The notes under the pieces are model-generated. The model was not told where the DNA came from. It was given only the letters and a program-made list of their open reading frames with translations, and made no database searches. This document shows positions 24,132 through 35,110 of a stretch of 64,000 bases of DNA, one piece after another (the first letter of the stretch is position 1; the number at the start of each line of letters is the position of its first letter). Made by a program: the position numbers and the translations under genes. The stretch comes from Cryptomeria japonica (Eukaryota > Streptophyta > Pinopsida > Cupressales > Cupressaceae). The stretch lies in the NCBI RefSeq assembly GCF_030272615.1, contig NC_081414.1:525138137-525202136 (forward strand), written 5' to 3'.

Positions 24132-24227
24132 GCACATTACCCTGTCCTGGTTGGTAGGGAGACGAGGCTAGATTGTCTCGAGCATCGCTATGATCGTATT
24201 GATGAGGAGACTACTTTGATTAGACAT
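24132..24227 (+). pseudogene. PMD protein, N-terminal piece before the C2 insertion
   Basis: Directly after an acceptor-like TCTTGTAG, the frame starting GCA CAT TAC reads HYPVLVGRETRLDCLEHRYD and then RIDEETTLIRH without a stop. It continues at 31610 with LGLYNILHLPEV once C2 is removed, which fits the start of plant mobile domain (PMD, MAIN-like) proteins. The upstream coding exon is uncertain: the open frame around 23578-23719 does not join this frame in phase. Its last residues are duplicated as part of the GACAT target site. Confidence 0.65.
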
Positions 24228-25640
24228 TGTTGGCATTTTGCATATAGATTGCATTAATGATATGTTGTCATTGATGTCAATTGAACCGATAATGGTATTC
24301 ATGTTATTGCTAATATTGTTGTTTTTGATATTGGCTAGTAACCGGTAAGAAGAGATTTGTGGAAGATGTTGTAAACCGATATGTAAAGTTTGTGAGTTGA
24401 ACTAGTAAACCGGTATAAAGGGTTAAAGCTTTCTATGCAATGTAACCAGTAAACCCTATTAGTTGTTAAACCCTAACCGATCAAGTTTGTTGGTTTATTA
24501 TCTGATAAGCGGTAATGATGGAGACACGTGTGATCATTGTATGAGGTTAATTTCAAATTATTTTGGTGTGTTTGTTTATTGCCTAGGGAAGGAGAAAAGT
24601 GGATTGCATCTAATGCACATCGCGTGATGAGTTACAATGTTTGATGGAGTGGTTGGAATTTTCTTGAAGAATGTGAAGAGATTGTCATCATTTCTAACGA
24701 TCAATATTGTACCAACTTGTTTGTAATCTCGATGATGAGAATTAGGTTTTTGTTGTGTTACCGACCTAATTGATTTGTATTTAAGGTCGATGAAGTTGTT
24801 TGTAAAATTTGTTGGCAAGATTGGCAGAAAACCTATTGAGTGTGTTGTTGCCTAACCAGTGAATGGATCTGCACTTTGAGTGAAGGCAGATTGAAGCTTA
24901 AAAGGATCTGATCAAGAAAATGCAGTGTTATTCAAATAGATCAAGAAAACCTATTGTTTTTCTAACAATTACATCAGAAGTAAAATCCCTTAATCGGGTA
25001 AGCTCGAACAAGTTTGGCTACTCATTAAATCTTCTAACAAGGTGGTCCATTAGCTTGGATTCTTAAATCCTCCAGTGAGGTTACTCCTAACAGGATATTG
25101 TGATTTTCATCAAGGCATATTTGTAAATCCCTTAACCGGGTGATTCCTAACCGGAATTAGTTCTTAACAGGACTTATTGTAAAGCTTTAACAGGCTTGGC
25201 TCCTAACAGGGCGAACTTCAGAAGAGTTTAGATATCTATCCTTGTGAGTCTCATCTCACCGTGGTTTTTACCTATTTGGGTTTTCCATGTGTAAACATTT
25301 GTGTCAAGTGCTGAATGCTTTTGTGGTTATGATCTTATTTGTTGATTTGATTAACTTCTGATATAGGCATGATAACTAGAAGCATTGAGAGATGAATATG
25401 TTGAGATATGATTAAGTATTGTTGATGCTTATAAGATTGAATTTGTTTATTGTTAAGTTGTCATAACAGTCAAACTGATTGATGTCAAGTATTCTTATGA
25501 ATATTGATCTTGACTGAGATATGTTTACTTTGTGTGATTGAATTTGAGTTTGGGAACTTTCTATCAGTTTTTCAGTATACTAATTGACCCCCCCCACTCT
25601 CAGTATTCTACTGGATACTTATTCTTTCAGCATACCATCA
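24228..25640 (+). repeat. C2 5' LTR
   Basis: It starts TGTTGGCATTTTGC and ends CATACCATCA, followed directly by the primer site. The C-run plus CTCTCAGT motif lies about 50 bp before its end. A TATTTAAGG at 24779-24787 is the best TATA candidate. Confidence 0.93.
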
Positions 25641-25642
25641 AT

Positions 25643-25654
25643 TGGTATCAGAGC
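25643..25654 (+). promoter_or_regulatory. C2 primer binding site
   Basis: TGGTATCAGAGC, complementary to the initiator Met tRNA 3' end, lies two bases after the 5' LTR. Confidence 0.93.
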
Positions 25655-25711
25655 ATCTCAGGTCCTCTTAATCTAAAAGCCTAACAGCTTGAGAAAAATA
25701 TCTTGTAGATC

Positions 25712-27201
25712 ATGATGAAGAAAGAAGGTCCAAAGTTCAACAAAGATAACTATAAAATATGGAGCAACAAAATGATGATTTACATTAAGAGTCTTGGTAG
25801 TCAGTATTGGGATCATATAGGAACTAAGTATACCTACTAGAATCCTGGCCGATGACCAGAAGAAAGAACAACAAGAAAATCACCAAGCATTAGAGGTTAT
25901 TATCCATTCCCTGTCTGATGCTGAATATGTAGATGTTCATGGTCTTGAAACTGCACATGAAGTATGGCAAAAACTTGAAGAGATTTATAGCGGTGATGAA
26001 CATGTTAAGATTGCCAAAGAGGAGAGTTTAAGAGGAAAGTTCAATCACATGAGAATGTCTAAAGGTGATCTAGTAGTATGGTCAAAGGATTAAAGAGATA
26101 GTTGGTGAGATAAAGAGTGCAGGAGGGAAAGTGGAAGATGCCATAGTAATCAGTAAGGTACTGAGAACTCTGCTACCAGTCTATGCTATCCGAGTTGTAG
26201 CTATTTAGGAGCTGAAATCCATTGACAAGACAAAGGTAACTCTCAACTCTATTACTGGTAAACTTACTACCTTTGAATTAAATGGCTATGATGGTAGTGT
26301 ATAGAAATTAGAATCTACATTCAGAGCTTCTGTCTCTAACCCATCCATGAGAAGAAGTAGAGATACCAGCCATAGCTATGAATATAGATCCAGTAGAGAT
26401 GTTGATGATGAAGAAAACTTAGTGGAACTTGAAGCATTGTTGGCAAAACGACTGCCTAGAGGCACTGGTAAATATAGAGGTAAGCTACCTTTAAAATGTT
26501 TTGCATGCAACAAGATTGGTCATATAGTAGCTAATTTCCCTAATGGTGAAAATGAATACAAGAAAGATAAATTTAAGAAGTATAAGGGTAAAGGCAAGAG
26601 AGATTATCTTGTTGCTATTGACAGTGGTATTATTGATGAAGAATCTGATGATAATGCTAGTGAAGATATTGTGTTTGTAGCTATTAAGGAAGAAATATCA
26701 GATCAGAAGGCACTAGTATCTAGGATGGATAACTCTGATGATTGGATCATTGATACTGGTTGTTCACATCACATGACTGATGATCGGAGAAAATTTATTT
26801 CCTTGAAGGAATTTGATGGTGGTGATGTCAGATTTGGCAATGACTCACCCTGTATGGTTAAAGGTAAGGGATTTATTTCTCTTAATGGGAAGAGTAGTGC
26901 TGACAATGTCTATTGGGTTGAAGGCCTAAAGCATAATCTTTTAAGTGTGGCACAACTTAATGGTAGAGGATACCCACTAGAGTTTAGAAATGATATGTGC
27001 AAAATCTTTGACAACAAAGGTGAATTGATTGCAATCGGGAAACAGACCAGAGGTAATCTATTTCATCTTAATCCTAAAGTTAGCAGCTATTTGACTGCAA
27101 AAATAGATGATAGCTGGCTTTGGCATAGGAGATTTTGTCATATAAATTTTGACAATATTGTTAAAGTAAGCAAGTCTAAGATAGTAAGGGGTCTGCCTTA
27201 G
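25712..27201 (+). pseudogene. gag-pol: C2 gag, protease and integrase N-terminal part
   Basis: The start is taken at ATG 25712 (MMKKEGPKFNKDNYKIWSNK). A TAG ends the first frame at about 25840. Gag resumes with HQALEVIIHSLSDAEY and VKIAKEESLRGKFNHM, with frameshifts. The open block 26347-27201 contains the zinc knuckle at 26497-26538, whose last position is Phe (TTC) where Cys is expected. It then has protease WIIDTGCSHHM (Asp at 26752) and the integrase zinc-binding part ending at a TAG (27199-27201). Gag packages the RNA, protease cuts the polyprotein, and integrase inserts the DNA. The damaged knuckle and stops make the product non-functional. Confidence 0.92.
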
Positions 27202-28480
27202 CTAGACAAACCGGTTAATGCTCTTTGTAAAGAATGTCAGTTAGGAAAGATGAATTCTTCAACTTTCAAAAGCAAGTCCTTCTCAGCAGAGCACTTGTTA
27301 GATTTGGTTCATATAGATCTATGTGGACCAATAAGAACAAGAAGCATTCAAGGTGACAGATATTTCATGATCTTCATTGATGATTGTTCAAGGATGATGT
27401 GGGTCACATTCTTCAAGGATAAGAATGAAGCTTTTGGTAAATTCAAGGCATTCAGGGACTTAATTGAGAAAGGAAGTGGAAAAAAGATAAAATGTTTGAG
27501 AACAAATCAAGGTGGTGAATTCACTTCTGCGACGTTCACTGAGTATTGTGATGATAATGGTATCAAGCGGCAACTTTCTGCACCAAGGACACCACAACAT
27601 AATGGTATAGCAAAGAGAAACAACTGTTTAGTGGTTGAAGCTACTAGGATTGTGTTGATACAAGGAGGTGTAGCTAAAACATTTTGGAAAGAAGCTATAA
27701 GTACAACTATCTACACAATGAACTGAGTTCTAGTGAAAAGAAGTAAAGACAAGACCCCATATGAATACAGGGTATGGGAGATCACCTGATGTTATCTATT
27801 TTAAGATATTTGGAAGAAAATGTTTTATTAAAAGAGGTTATTACATAAGCAAGTTTGAAGCTAAGAGTGATGAAGGCATATTTCTTGGCTACTCCACCAA
27901 GAGTAAGATCTATAAATGCTTCAACAACCGGACACATAGAATTGATGAGAGTGTTGATGTTCGTGTAGATGAATGTCCTGAAGTTTCAGAAGGAACCAGT
28001 TCAGAGAAGAAGGATGAATATCCTTTCATTTTTCTTTTGGAACCTGAAACTGTTAAATCAGAAATCGGTAAAGCAAATCCTGATGTACTTGTTCAACCAG
28101 AACAAATAAATTCAGAAGAAGATGATAATGAAGAAGCTGAAGTTGAAGAGAATGATCATGCTATACCTAGGTATGTGAGACTAAATCACAGCCCTAAACA
28201 AGTAATTGGAGATAAGGATGCCGATGTACTAACTAGAAGGAGAATAAGAGAAAACTCTTGCATGATCTCCACCTTTGAACCTAGAAGTGATAAGGAGGAA
28301 TTTGGCGATGATCATTGGGTGAAAGCTATGGAGGAGGAGTTGGATCAAATTGAGAAGAACAACACTTGGACCCTGGTACCTTTACCAGTAAACAAGAATG
28401 TTATAGGTACTAAATGGGTGTTCAGAAACAAGTTAAATGAAGATGGTGTTGTAGTTCACAACAAGGCAAGATTAGTATGA
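27202..28480 (+). pseudogene. pol: C2 integrase core and linker, catalytic residues lost
   Basis: 27250-27726 carries the integrase core: first Asp in HIDLCGP (27316-27318), then RTNQGGEF with Asn at the second catalytic position (27505-27507), then NGIAKRNN with Lys at the Glu position (27613-27615). The spacing of 35 residues between the last two is the family DD35E spacing, so these are the active-site positions. Both changes are explained by single G-to-A substitutions. After a stop and frameshift near 27724-27760, 27761-28480 continues with FGRKCFIKRGYY, GIFLGYSTKSKIYKCFN, the acidic linker and [20 protein letters not shown] of the RT start. Confidence 0.92.
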
Positions 28481-29813
28481 AAAGGTTATGCACAAGAAGA
28501 AAGAGAAGATTATGGAGAAACTTTTGCACCAGTAGCAAGACTGGAAGGTGTCAAAACATTACTTGCATTTTCAGCTCATAAGAAGTTCAAGGTATACTAG
28601 ATGGATGTTAAATCTGCATTTTTGAATGGGATACTAGAAGAAGAGGTTTATATAGAGCATCCTGATGGTTATGCATTGATAGATAAAGGAAGACATGGTA
28701 TGAAAATTGCATAAAGATTTGTATGGATTAAAGTAGGCACCTAGAGCATGGTATGAATAGCTTCATACTCATTTGATGAAGATAGGCTTTGCTAGAACCA
28801 GTGATGACAACAACATTTATCTCAAGTCTGAAGGAGATGAAATACTGGTCAGTGAAGTATTTGTTAATGACATTATATTTGGAGGTGATAATGACATGAG
28901 TAATTATTTTGCAGATGAAATGAAGAATGAATTTGAGATGTCATTAGTAGGAGAAATAAATTATTTCATAGGCTTACAGATACATCAGATGAAGAATGGT
29001 ATTTTCATTACTCAATCCAAGTATGTGAAAGAGGTTTTGAAGACTTTTGGTATGAGTGACTGTAAACCAATTGGAACCTCAATGTTTACAGGTTGTAAAT
29101 TGTCCAAGGAAGATGCATCTAAGTTTGTAGATGAAAAGGAATACAGGTCAATGATTGGTAAATTACACTATGTTGTTCACAGTCGACCGGATATTGCCCA
29201 TGCAATTGGTATTGTTGCTAGATTTCAGAAGAATCCAAAGGAAGCACATCTAATGGCAACCAAAAGAATATTTAGATATCTGAAAGGTATTGTCGACTAT
29301 GGGTTATGGTATCCATATAGTGGAAATTTTGACTTGAAGGCATACATAGATGCTAATTGGGCAGGAAATATTGATGACCAGAAGAATACTACCAGTGGAG
29401 CATTCTTTTTAGGAGGAAGGCTAGTTTCATGGAGTAGTAAAAAGCAGAGTTGTACTTCACAATCTACTATTGAAGCTGAGTATGTAGTAGATTATATGAA
29501 TTGCACACAAGCAATGTGGATGAGGCACATTTTGGAAGGTTTGAAGATGAAAATATCAGAACCAATAAAGATTTTGTGTGATAATCCAAGTGCAATAAAC
29601 ATCTCTAAAAATCTTGTTTTGCACGCAAGGACTAAGCACATTGAATTGAAGTATCACTTCTTGAGGGAAAAAGTTCAAAGGAAAGATGTTATCTTGGAGC
29701 ATGTTTCTACCAAGGAGCAACTTGCAGATATCTTTACCAAACCTCTGCCTAAGACCACTTTTGAGTATCTTAGAAGTCAATTGGGGGTTGTCCCTCTTCA
29801 TGAAGTTAGTTGA
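28481..29813 (+). pseudogene. pol: C2 reverse transcriptase and RNase H, RT active site changed
   Basis: After the TGA at about 28478, RT continues with FAPVARLEGVKTLLAFSA, a TAG at 28598-28600 where C1 and C3 have Gln, and a TAG at 28734-28736 in the LK(Q)APRAWY motif. The open block 28773-29813 holds the catalytic loop as FVNDIIFGG: the first Asp is Asn (28866-28868). RNase H then runs through DANWAGNIDDQKNTTSGAFF, CDNPSAINISKN and LADIFTKPLPK to the stop at 29811-29813. This is the longest open part of C2, but its polymerase active site is broken. Confidence 0.93.
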
Positions 29814-30150
29814 GCATGATGCTGATTGCATCAGTCCCTGAATTATATGTAGAATCTTACATGGATTGATGAAGAAGTGGATATTTTCCATAGGGGAAGC
29901 ATCAAGTTGCAGACTGATGTTGATGCACAGTAAGAACATAATTACATGTTTTTTCTTTCACTTTGGCATTGCTATCAAAGGGGAGAAGAATTATGTGATT
30001 GAGGAGAAGAATTATGTATCTGATTAGGTGAACCAGCAGCAGGCTGAAGACAGATAGAGCAAGGTGAATACTTGGTAATGTAAACCAGGATTCCTATTCA
30101 CCAATCTCAGCAGCAATCAAAGGTGTTGATATTTGTATTTCCATCAATGC
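29814..30150 (+). other. C2 3' untranslated region
   Basis: Non-coding sequence between the pol stop and the purine tract. No motif beyond the tract was recognised. Confidence 0.6.
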
Positions 30151-30163
30151 CAAAGGGGGATAT
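30151..30163 (+). promoter_or_regulatory. C2 polypurine tract
   Basis: CAAAGGGGGATAT immediately precedes the 3' LTR and has the same form as in the other copia elements here. Confidence 0.85.
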
Positions 30164-31604
30164 TGTTGGCATTTGGAATTTGTTGGCATTTTGCATATAG
30201 ATTGCATTAATGATATGTTGTCATTGATGTTAATTGAACTAGTAATGGTATTCATGTTATTGCTAATATTGTTGTTTTTGATATTGGCTAGTAACCAGTA
30301 AGAAGAGATTTGTGGAAGATGTTGTAAACCAGTATGTAAAGTTTGTGAGTTGAACTGGTAAATCGGTATAAAGGGTTAAACCTTTCTATGCAATGTAACC
30401 GGTAAACCCTATTAGTTGTTCAACCCTAACTGATCAAGTTTGTTGGTTTATTATCTGATAAGCGGTAATTATGGAGACACGTGTGATCATTGTATGAGGA
30501 TAAGTTCAAATTTTTTTGGCATGTTTGTTTATTAAATAGGGAAGGAGCAAAGTGGATTGCATCTAATGCACAATGCGTGATGAGTTACAAAGTTCGATGG
30601 AGTGGTGTGATCATGGAGCGATTGGAATTTTCTTGAAGAATGTGAAGAGATTGTCACGATTTCTAATAGTCAAGATTGTACCGACTTGTTTGTAATCTCG
30701 ATGATGAGAATTAGGTTTTTGTTGTGTTACCAACCTAATTTATTTGTATTTAAGGTCGATGAAGTTGTTTGTAAAAGTTGTTGGCAAGATTGGCAAAAAA
30801 TCTGTTGAGTGTGTTGTTGCCTAACCAGTGAATGGATCTGCACTTTGAGTGAAGGAAGATTGAAGCTTAAAAGGATCTGATCAAGCAAATGTAGTGTTAT
30901 TCAAACAGATCAAGAAAACCTGTTGTTTTCTAACAATTTTGGCAGAAGTAAAATCCCTTAACCGGGTAAGCTCTAACAAGCTTGGTTACTCATTAAATCC
31001 TCTAACAAGGTGGTCCATTAGCTTGGATTCTTAAATCCTCTAGCAAGGTTACTCCTAATAGGGTATTGTGCTTTTCATCAAGGCATATTTGTAAATCCCT
31101 TAACCGGGTGATTCCTAACCGGAATTAGTTCTTAACAGGACTTATTGTAAAGCTTTAACAGGCTTGGCTCCTAACAGGGAAAACTTCAGAAGAGTTTAGA
31201 TAGCTATCCTTGTGAGTCTCACATCATCATGGTTTTTACCTATTTGGGTTTTCCATGTATATACATTTGTGTGAAGTGGTGAATGCTTTTGTGGTTATGA
31301 TCTTATTTGTTGATTTGATTAACTTCTGATAAAGGCATGATAACTAGAAGCATTGAGAGATGAATATGTTGAGATATGATTAAGTATTGTTGATGTTTAC
31401 AAGATTGAAGTTGTTTACTGTTAAGTTGTCATAACAATCAAACCGGTTGATGTCAAGTATTCTTATGAATATTGATCTTGACTGAGATATGTTTACTTCA
31501 TGTGATTGAATTTTAGTTTGGGAACTTTGTATCAATTCTTCAGTATACTGATTCACCCCCCCCTCTTAGTATTCTACCAGATACATTCTTTCATCATACC
31601 ATTA
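30164..31604 (+). repeat. C2 3' LTR with a 17-bp duplication at its start
   Basis: The first 17 bases (30164-30180, TGTTGGCATTTGGAATT) are an imperfect extra copy of the LTR start, which begins again at 30181. The remainder parallels the 5' LTR. It ends CATACCATTA, where the 5' LTR has ...ATCA, then GACAT. The terminal CA has become TA. Confidence 0.88.
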
Positions 31605-32512
31605 GACATTTAGGTTTATATAACATATTGCACTTGCCAGAGGTTACTGCCAACAAGACCATGATTACTTCTTTAGCCAAGCGATGGCATTTTAAGACTT
31701 GTTCCTTTCACTTACCTACTGGTGAGGTATCAGTCACATTGACAGATGTGTGGCATATTCTACATATTCGCATTCATGGTGCCCAATTTACTTTCGATCA
31801 TGATGATGGTGTTACCGGATTGTGTGATTTGTTTGAGTGTTCAGAGGAAGATTTATCCATACGGGGTCAATATGAGATCCCATTTGATGATCTTGATTAT
31901 GATGACCTTACCGTTGTTCCGTGCTCTATTGTTTCTGGCTTACTTATTCCTGATCGACAGACACAGGGTTTCCCTATCGGATGGGGTAGAGTCATCCGAG
32001 ACATGATTATTGATAGACATGTTTTTTCTTGGGGTCCATTCTTATTAGCCACTTTATATCACTAGATGCATGGTATTGTATATTTAGAGCAAAAATCTAT
32101 TGGTTGTGGTATCACTTTTCTCTAGGTATGGGCTTAGGAGCATATGGCTATCTTTTTTCTGATGGTTCATGTTGATCTTGCTGATGAGAATCCATATGCC
32201 TATAGATACACAACTGGTATTAGACATAGGGCATTAGGGAAGACCCTTTACTAGAGACATCAGATCGATATATCACAGTTTTTCTCTTGGAAATCGTATC
32301 TTGATTGTTGCGGTTGGGCTGATGATGCACAACATTTACCTTATTGCAGGCAACAGCATTATCTCATCGATCAAGATGCTGGTAGACATAGGGTTATTGA
32401 CATCCATCTTCCTAGCCGGGTACTTCATCAGTTTGGGGAGGTACAGGTTTTACCAGACGTGACAACTTTGCTCGTATTACACGAGAGATTGGGGATTAGG
32501 GGTCTTATGTAA
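31605..32512 (+). pseudogene. Plant mobile domain (PMD, MAIN-like) protein, main part
   Basis: The frame from before C2 resumes as LGLYNILHLPEVTANKTMIT. It then shows PMD landmarks: AKRWHFKTCSFHLPTGEVSV, TLTDVWHILHIRIHG, DLDYDDL and GWGRVIRDMIIDR, followed by WADDAQHLPY and HLPSRVLHQFGEVQVLPD. PMD occurs in plant silencing/meristem proteins of the MAIN family and very often in transposons. Stops occur at 32063-32065 (TAG) and soon after, in what would be a conserved (Q)VWA(W)EH region, plus a frameshift near 32430-32510. Stop pattern and surroundings suggest a transposon-borne copy, not a host gene. Identification rests on motif order recalled for the family. Confidence 0.75.
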
Positions 32513-33460
32513 AACCTCATGTTCCTATTGTAGAGTTTGATTCTCTTCATTCGATACAGTGGGGTTGGTCAGACAGAGTTGTAGATCTTGGTGCCACACT
32601 ATAGTACGATGCTTGGTGGGTGTATCATATACCAGTACCTTTGACAGATCCTATGATTCCTATCTCTCCTTAGCAAATCTGACATAGGAGGCCATAGGGA
32701 GGGAGAGGGAGAGGGAGAGGGAGAGAGAGATGGTGGAGGTTGAGATAGGGGAGGATGAGGTGGAGGTCAGATTGGTTTGATAGCAGCAGTAGCAGCATCA
32801 AAGGAAGAGTGAGAGGATAGTGAGGATGATGTAAACATCAGCGGAGACACCAAGTCTATGGCCAGCTTTGATTGGGATGGGAGTGATACTGATGATTTTG
32901 AGATAGGATCATCTAGTAGTGGAGGGAGTAATGATGGGGATGGTGGTAGGTAGGACATTGAGATTCCCTGAGTTGGAGATGTGCTAGCCACAGAGGTAGG
33001 TGGTGAGGAGGGGGGTGAGGATGAGCAGGTTCTGAGAGATCGAATTAGGAGCTTAGAGGACTTTGTTTCTAGATTGCGATAGCAGTGGATGGATGATAGG
33101 GAGCACTTTTGCAGAGCGTATGGTGCTTTAGATGAAGAGAGAGATCATATTGTGGGAAAGAGGGGTAGGGATATTATGGATAGATATCATCTTCAACGAG
33201 AGTGAGATGATGTAGTGCGGAGGGCACAGGTGGTCATGGATGCGCGTGATAAGTTGTTTGGCCTGGGGACTAATGAGAGGAGACAATTAGATAGATTCTT
33301 CATTGCTACTTATGAGGCTATATATTACAGACAAGCATATGAGAGAGTTGTTCCTGAGGATCAGAGTGGGTGTAGCTATTGAGCTTATAGATCTTAGAGT
33401 GGATCTAGCAGGGACACGAGTCGATAGATGAGAAGCAGAGGCATGATGGGTCCTCCTAGG
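32513..33460 (+). pseudogene. C-terminal tail of the PMD protein: Gly/Arg/Asp-rich and coiled coil
   Basis: In a shifted frame, DAWWVYHIPVPLTDPMIPIS continues the PMD protein at about 32610-32670. It is followed by a GGGAGA repeat encoding Gly-Arg residues, an acidic Ser/Gly/Asp-rich stretch (32800-32960) and a charged, helix-prone stretch (about 33025-33355). The latter has RIRSLEDFVSRLR, REHFCRAYGALDEERDHI and RRAQVVMDARDKLFGL, which looks like a coiled coil. Stops interrupt it at several points. Beyond about 33400 the coding signal fades. G1 inserted at 33598. Confidence 0.55.
32697..32733. repeat. GGGAGA microsatellite
   Basis: Several GGGAGA hexamers pass into GAGA dinucleotides inside the Gly/Arg-coding part of the PMD tail. 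Confidence 0.8.
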
Positions 33461-33598
33461 GCATCATTGAGTCATCCTAGGGCATTATCATGCAGATAGG
33501 ATCTACCTGGAGATATGGGTAGCGCCGGTTGAGACACTTTGTCTTTTACTTGATATGATGTATTATGATACTTTTTGAGATATATATGATATGCATCT

Positions 33599-35110
33599 TG
33601 ATGCAGAGGCCTCCTTACACCTAAGGAAAAGTCCAAAAGGTTAGGGTCTAACCCTTCAAATGACAAAAATTACCCTACAAGGAAGGACTCGACATCTTAA
33701 TGTTTTGAACTACTCTCCACTACTAAAGCCTAACACCTACTCAAGATGAGTAAATGGATTCAACTTATCTAACATGCCTCACGGGTGACTCCTATTCTTA
33801 GGGGTTTTGGAATTGATCCATTCATGACTACTAAGGACTGTTCCAAGCATTTCTTTAGGGTTTTGTCTTCAAATCCTTATACCTCCTTTGGAAACCTACC
33901 CCCTAGGCTACTAGCCCTAGTTAGTGAGAGAATTGACCTTAACTCCAAAATATTCCACACACTCTAAAAAACTACTCACCATTATAGATAAACTTTTGGG
34001 AGTTACACTCATCCCCAAAATGGATTGGCAAGATCTCCAACCTAAGGGTTTGAACCCCTGAGAAGCCTGGAGACCTAATTAGGGTGATTAGGCCTAATTT
34101 ACAAAGAAACCCCCATTGCTGGTATCCAAAATTCAAAAAAAAATTAATGAGCATGTGGGGAATGGTGAATAACCTCTAATTCTAGGGTTGCATGCTTGGA
34201 ATCCACCGCTATCATATTTTATGATGTCTGCTCTAATTTTGTCTAAGGTAGTCACATGGAGATGCTTACCTATTTTTTATTCTTTCTCCTCACAACCAAA
34301 TCTCCCTTGCAAAAACCCATTAAATTCCTAAAATAAATATGCCAATACTGCACTCCACCAAAGGAAGAAACTTCTAGTTGTCTAGAATGCAAAATATGGC
34401 CATTTTTGGCTAAAACCCTAGCCAAACCCTTACTTTCCGGGCTGCAGTCAAAAAATGGAGGGTTCTCACTACACAGAAACAATCAAATCCTCATACCACC
34501 AAAAAATCAACACTAGTTCATTTCTCCATCTACTCCATGAATGGTGTGACTCAATTCACTTCGTACAAGATCGTACAACTTCTGCAAACTCAAAATTTCT
34601 GGGAAAACTCAATCTTGTTTGTGTTTTATTGCTTCCAACTTCAATCACAACATCACCCACCTTGGGAATAATGTCCACAATGATTATAGACCTATCCAAT
34701 GGTTTCCAACCAAATTTGTAAGAGTTTGGAGCCGTTGAGAGGCTTACATCAACCGAACTTTGAAAAGTTGCACTTTTGCTCTCAAAAGTTGCACTTTCAA
34801 AAGTTGCATTTTTTGCATAAAAAGTTGTCAAACTTTCTAAGGTTGGGATCCACACACTTGGATCAACCAAACACCCCTAAAAAATCCTAAAAACCTATCA
34901 AATAGAAAACCAAACATTCTACTACCCCTATTAACCATATTGTTCCAATTGGCTTATCAAATTGCATAATTAGTGACATGGGTTTAAATGGCGGGGTCTT
35001 TATTAAATACATGAAACTTGCATAAACACAAGACACTAAGAAAAACACTATGATCCTAGTCTTCTTCCTTAGATCCATGATTTTCTTGTTGAAGAGGTTC
35101 TCCTACACCA
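33599..35110 (-). repeat. G1 left LTR (3' LTR)
   Basis: It is the partner of 39843-41352. The end of pol overlaps its first 55 bases (35056-35110). Differences from the right copy are frequent small substitutions, so G1 is probably not recent. Confidence 0.92.

Larger units (their letters stand above)
24228..31604 (+). mobile_element. Complete Ty1/copia LTR retrotransposon C2
   Basis: This 7.4-kb plus-strand element has target duplication GACAT (24223-24227 and 31605-31609). Its LTRs are 24228-25640 and about 30164-31604. Between them are the primer site, gag, protease, integrase, RT, RNase H and purine tract. It sits inside PMD coding sequence, whose frame resumes exactly after the duplication. 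LTR differences are mainly transitions. Several catalytic residues are mutated and many stops are present. Confidence 0.95.

Noticed and set aside
29556-29939. 127-codon minus-strand frame at the end of C2
   Set aside because: It is antisense to RNase H and the 3' untranslated region, with no recognisable domain.
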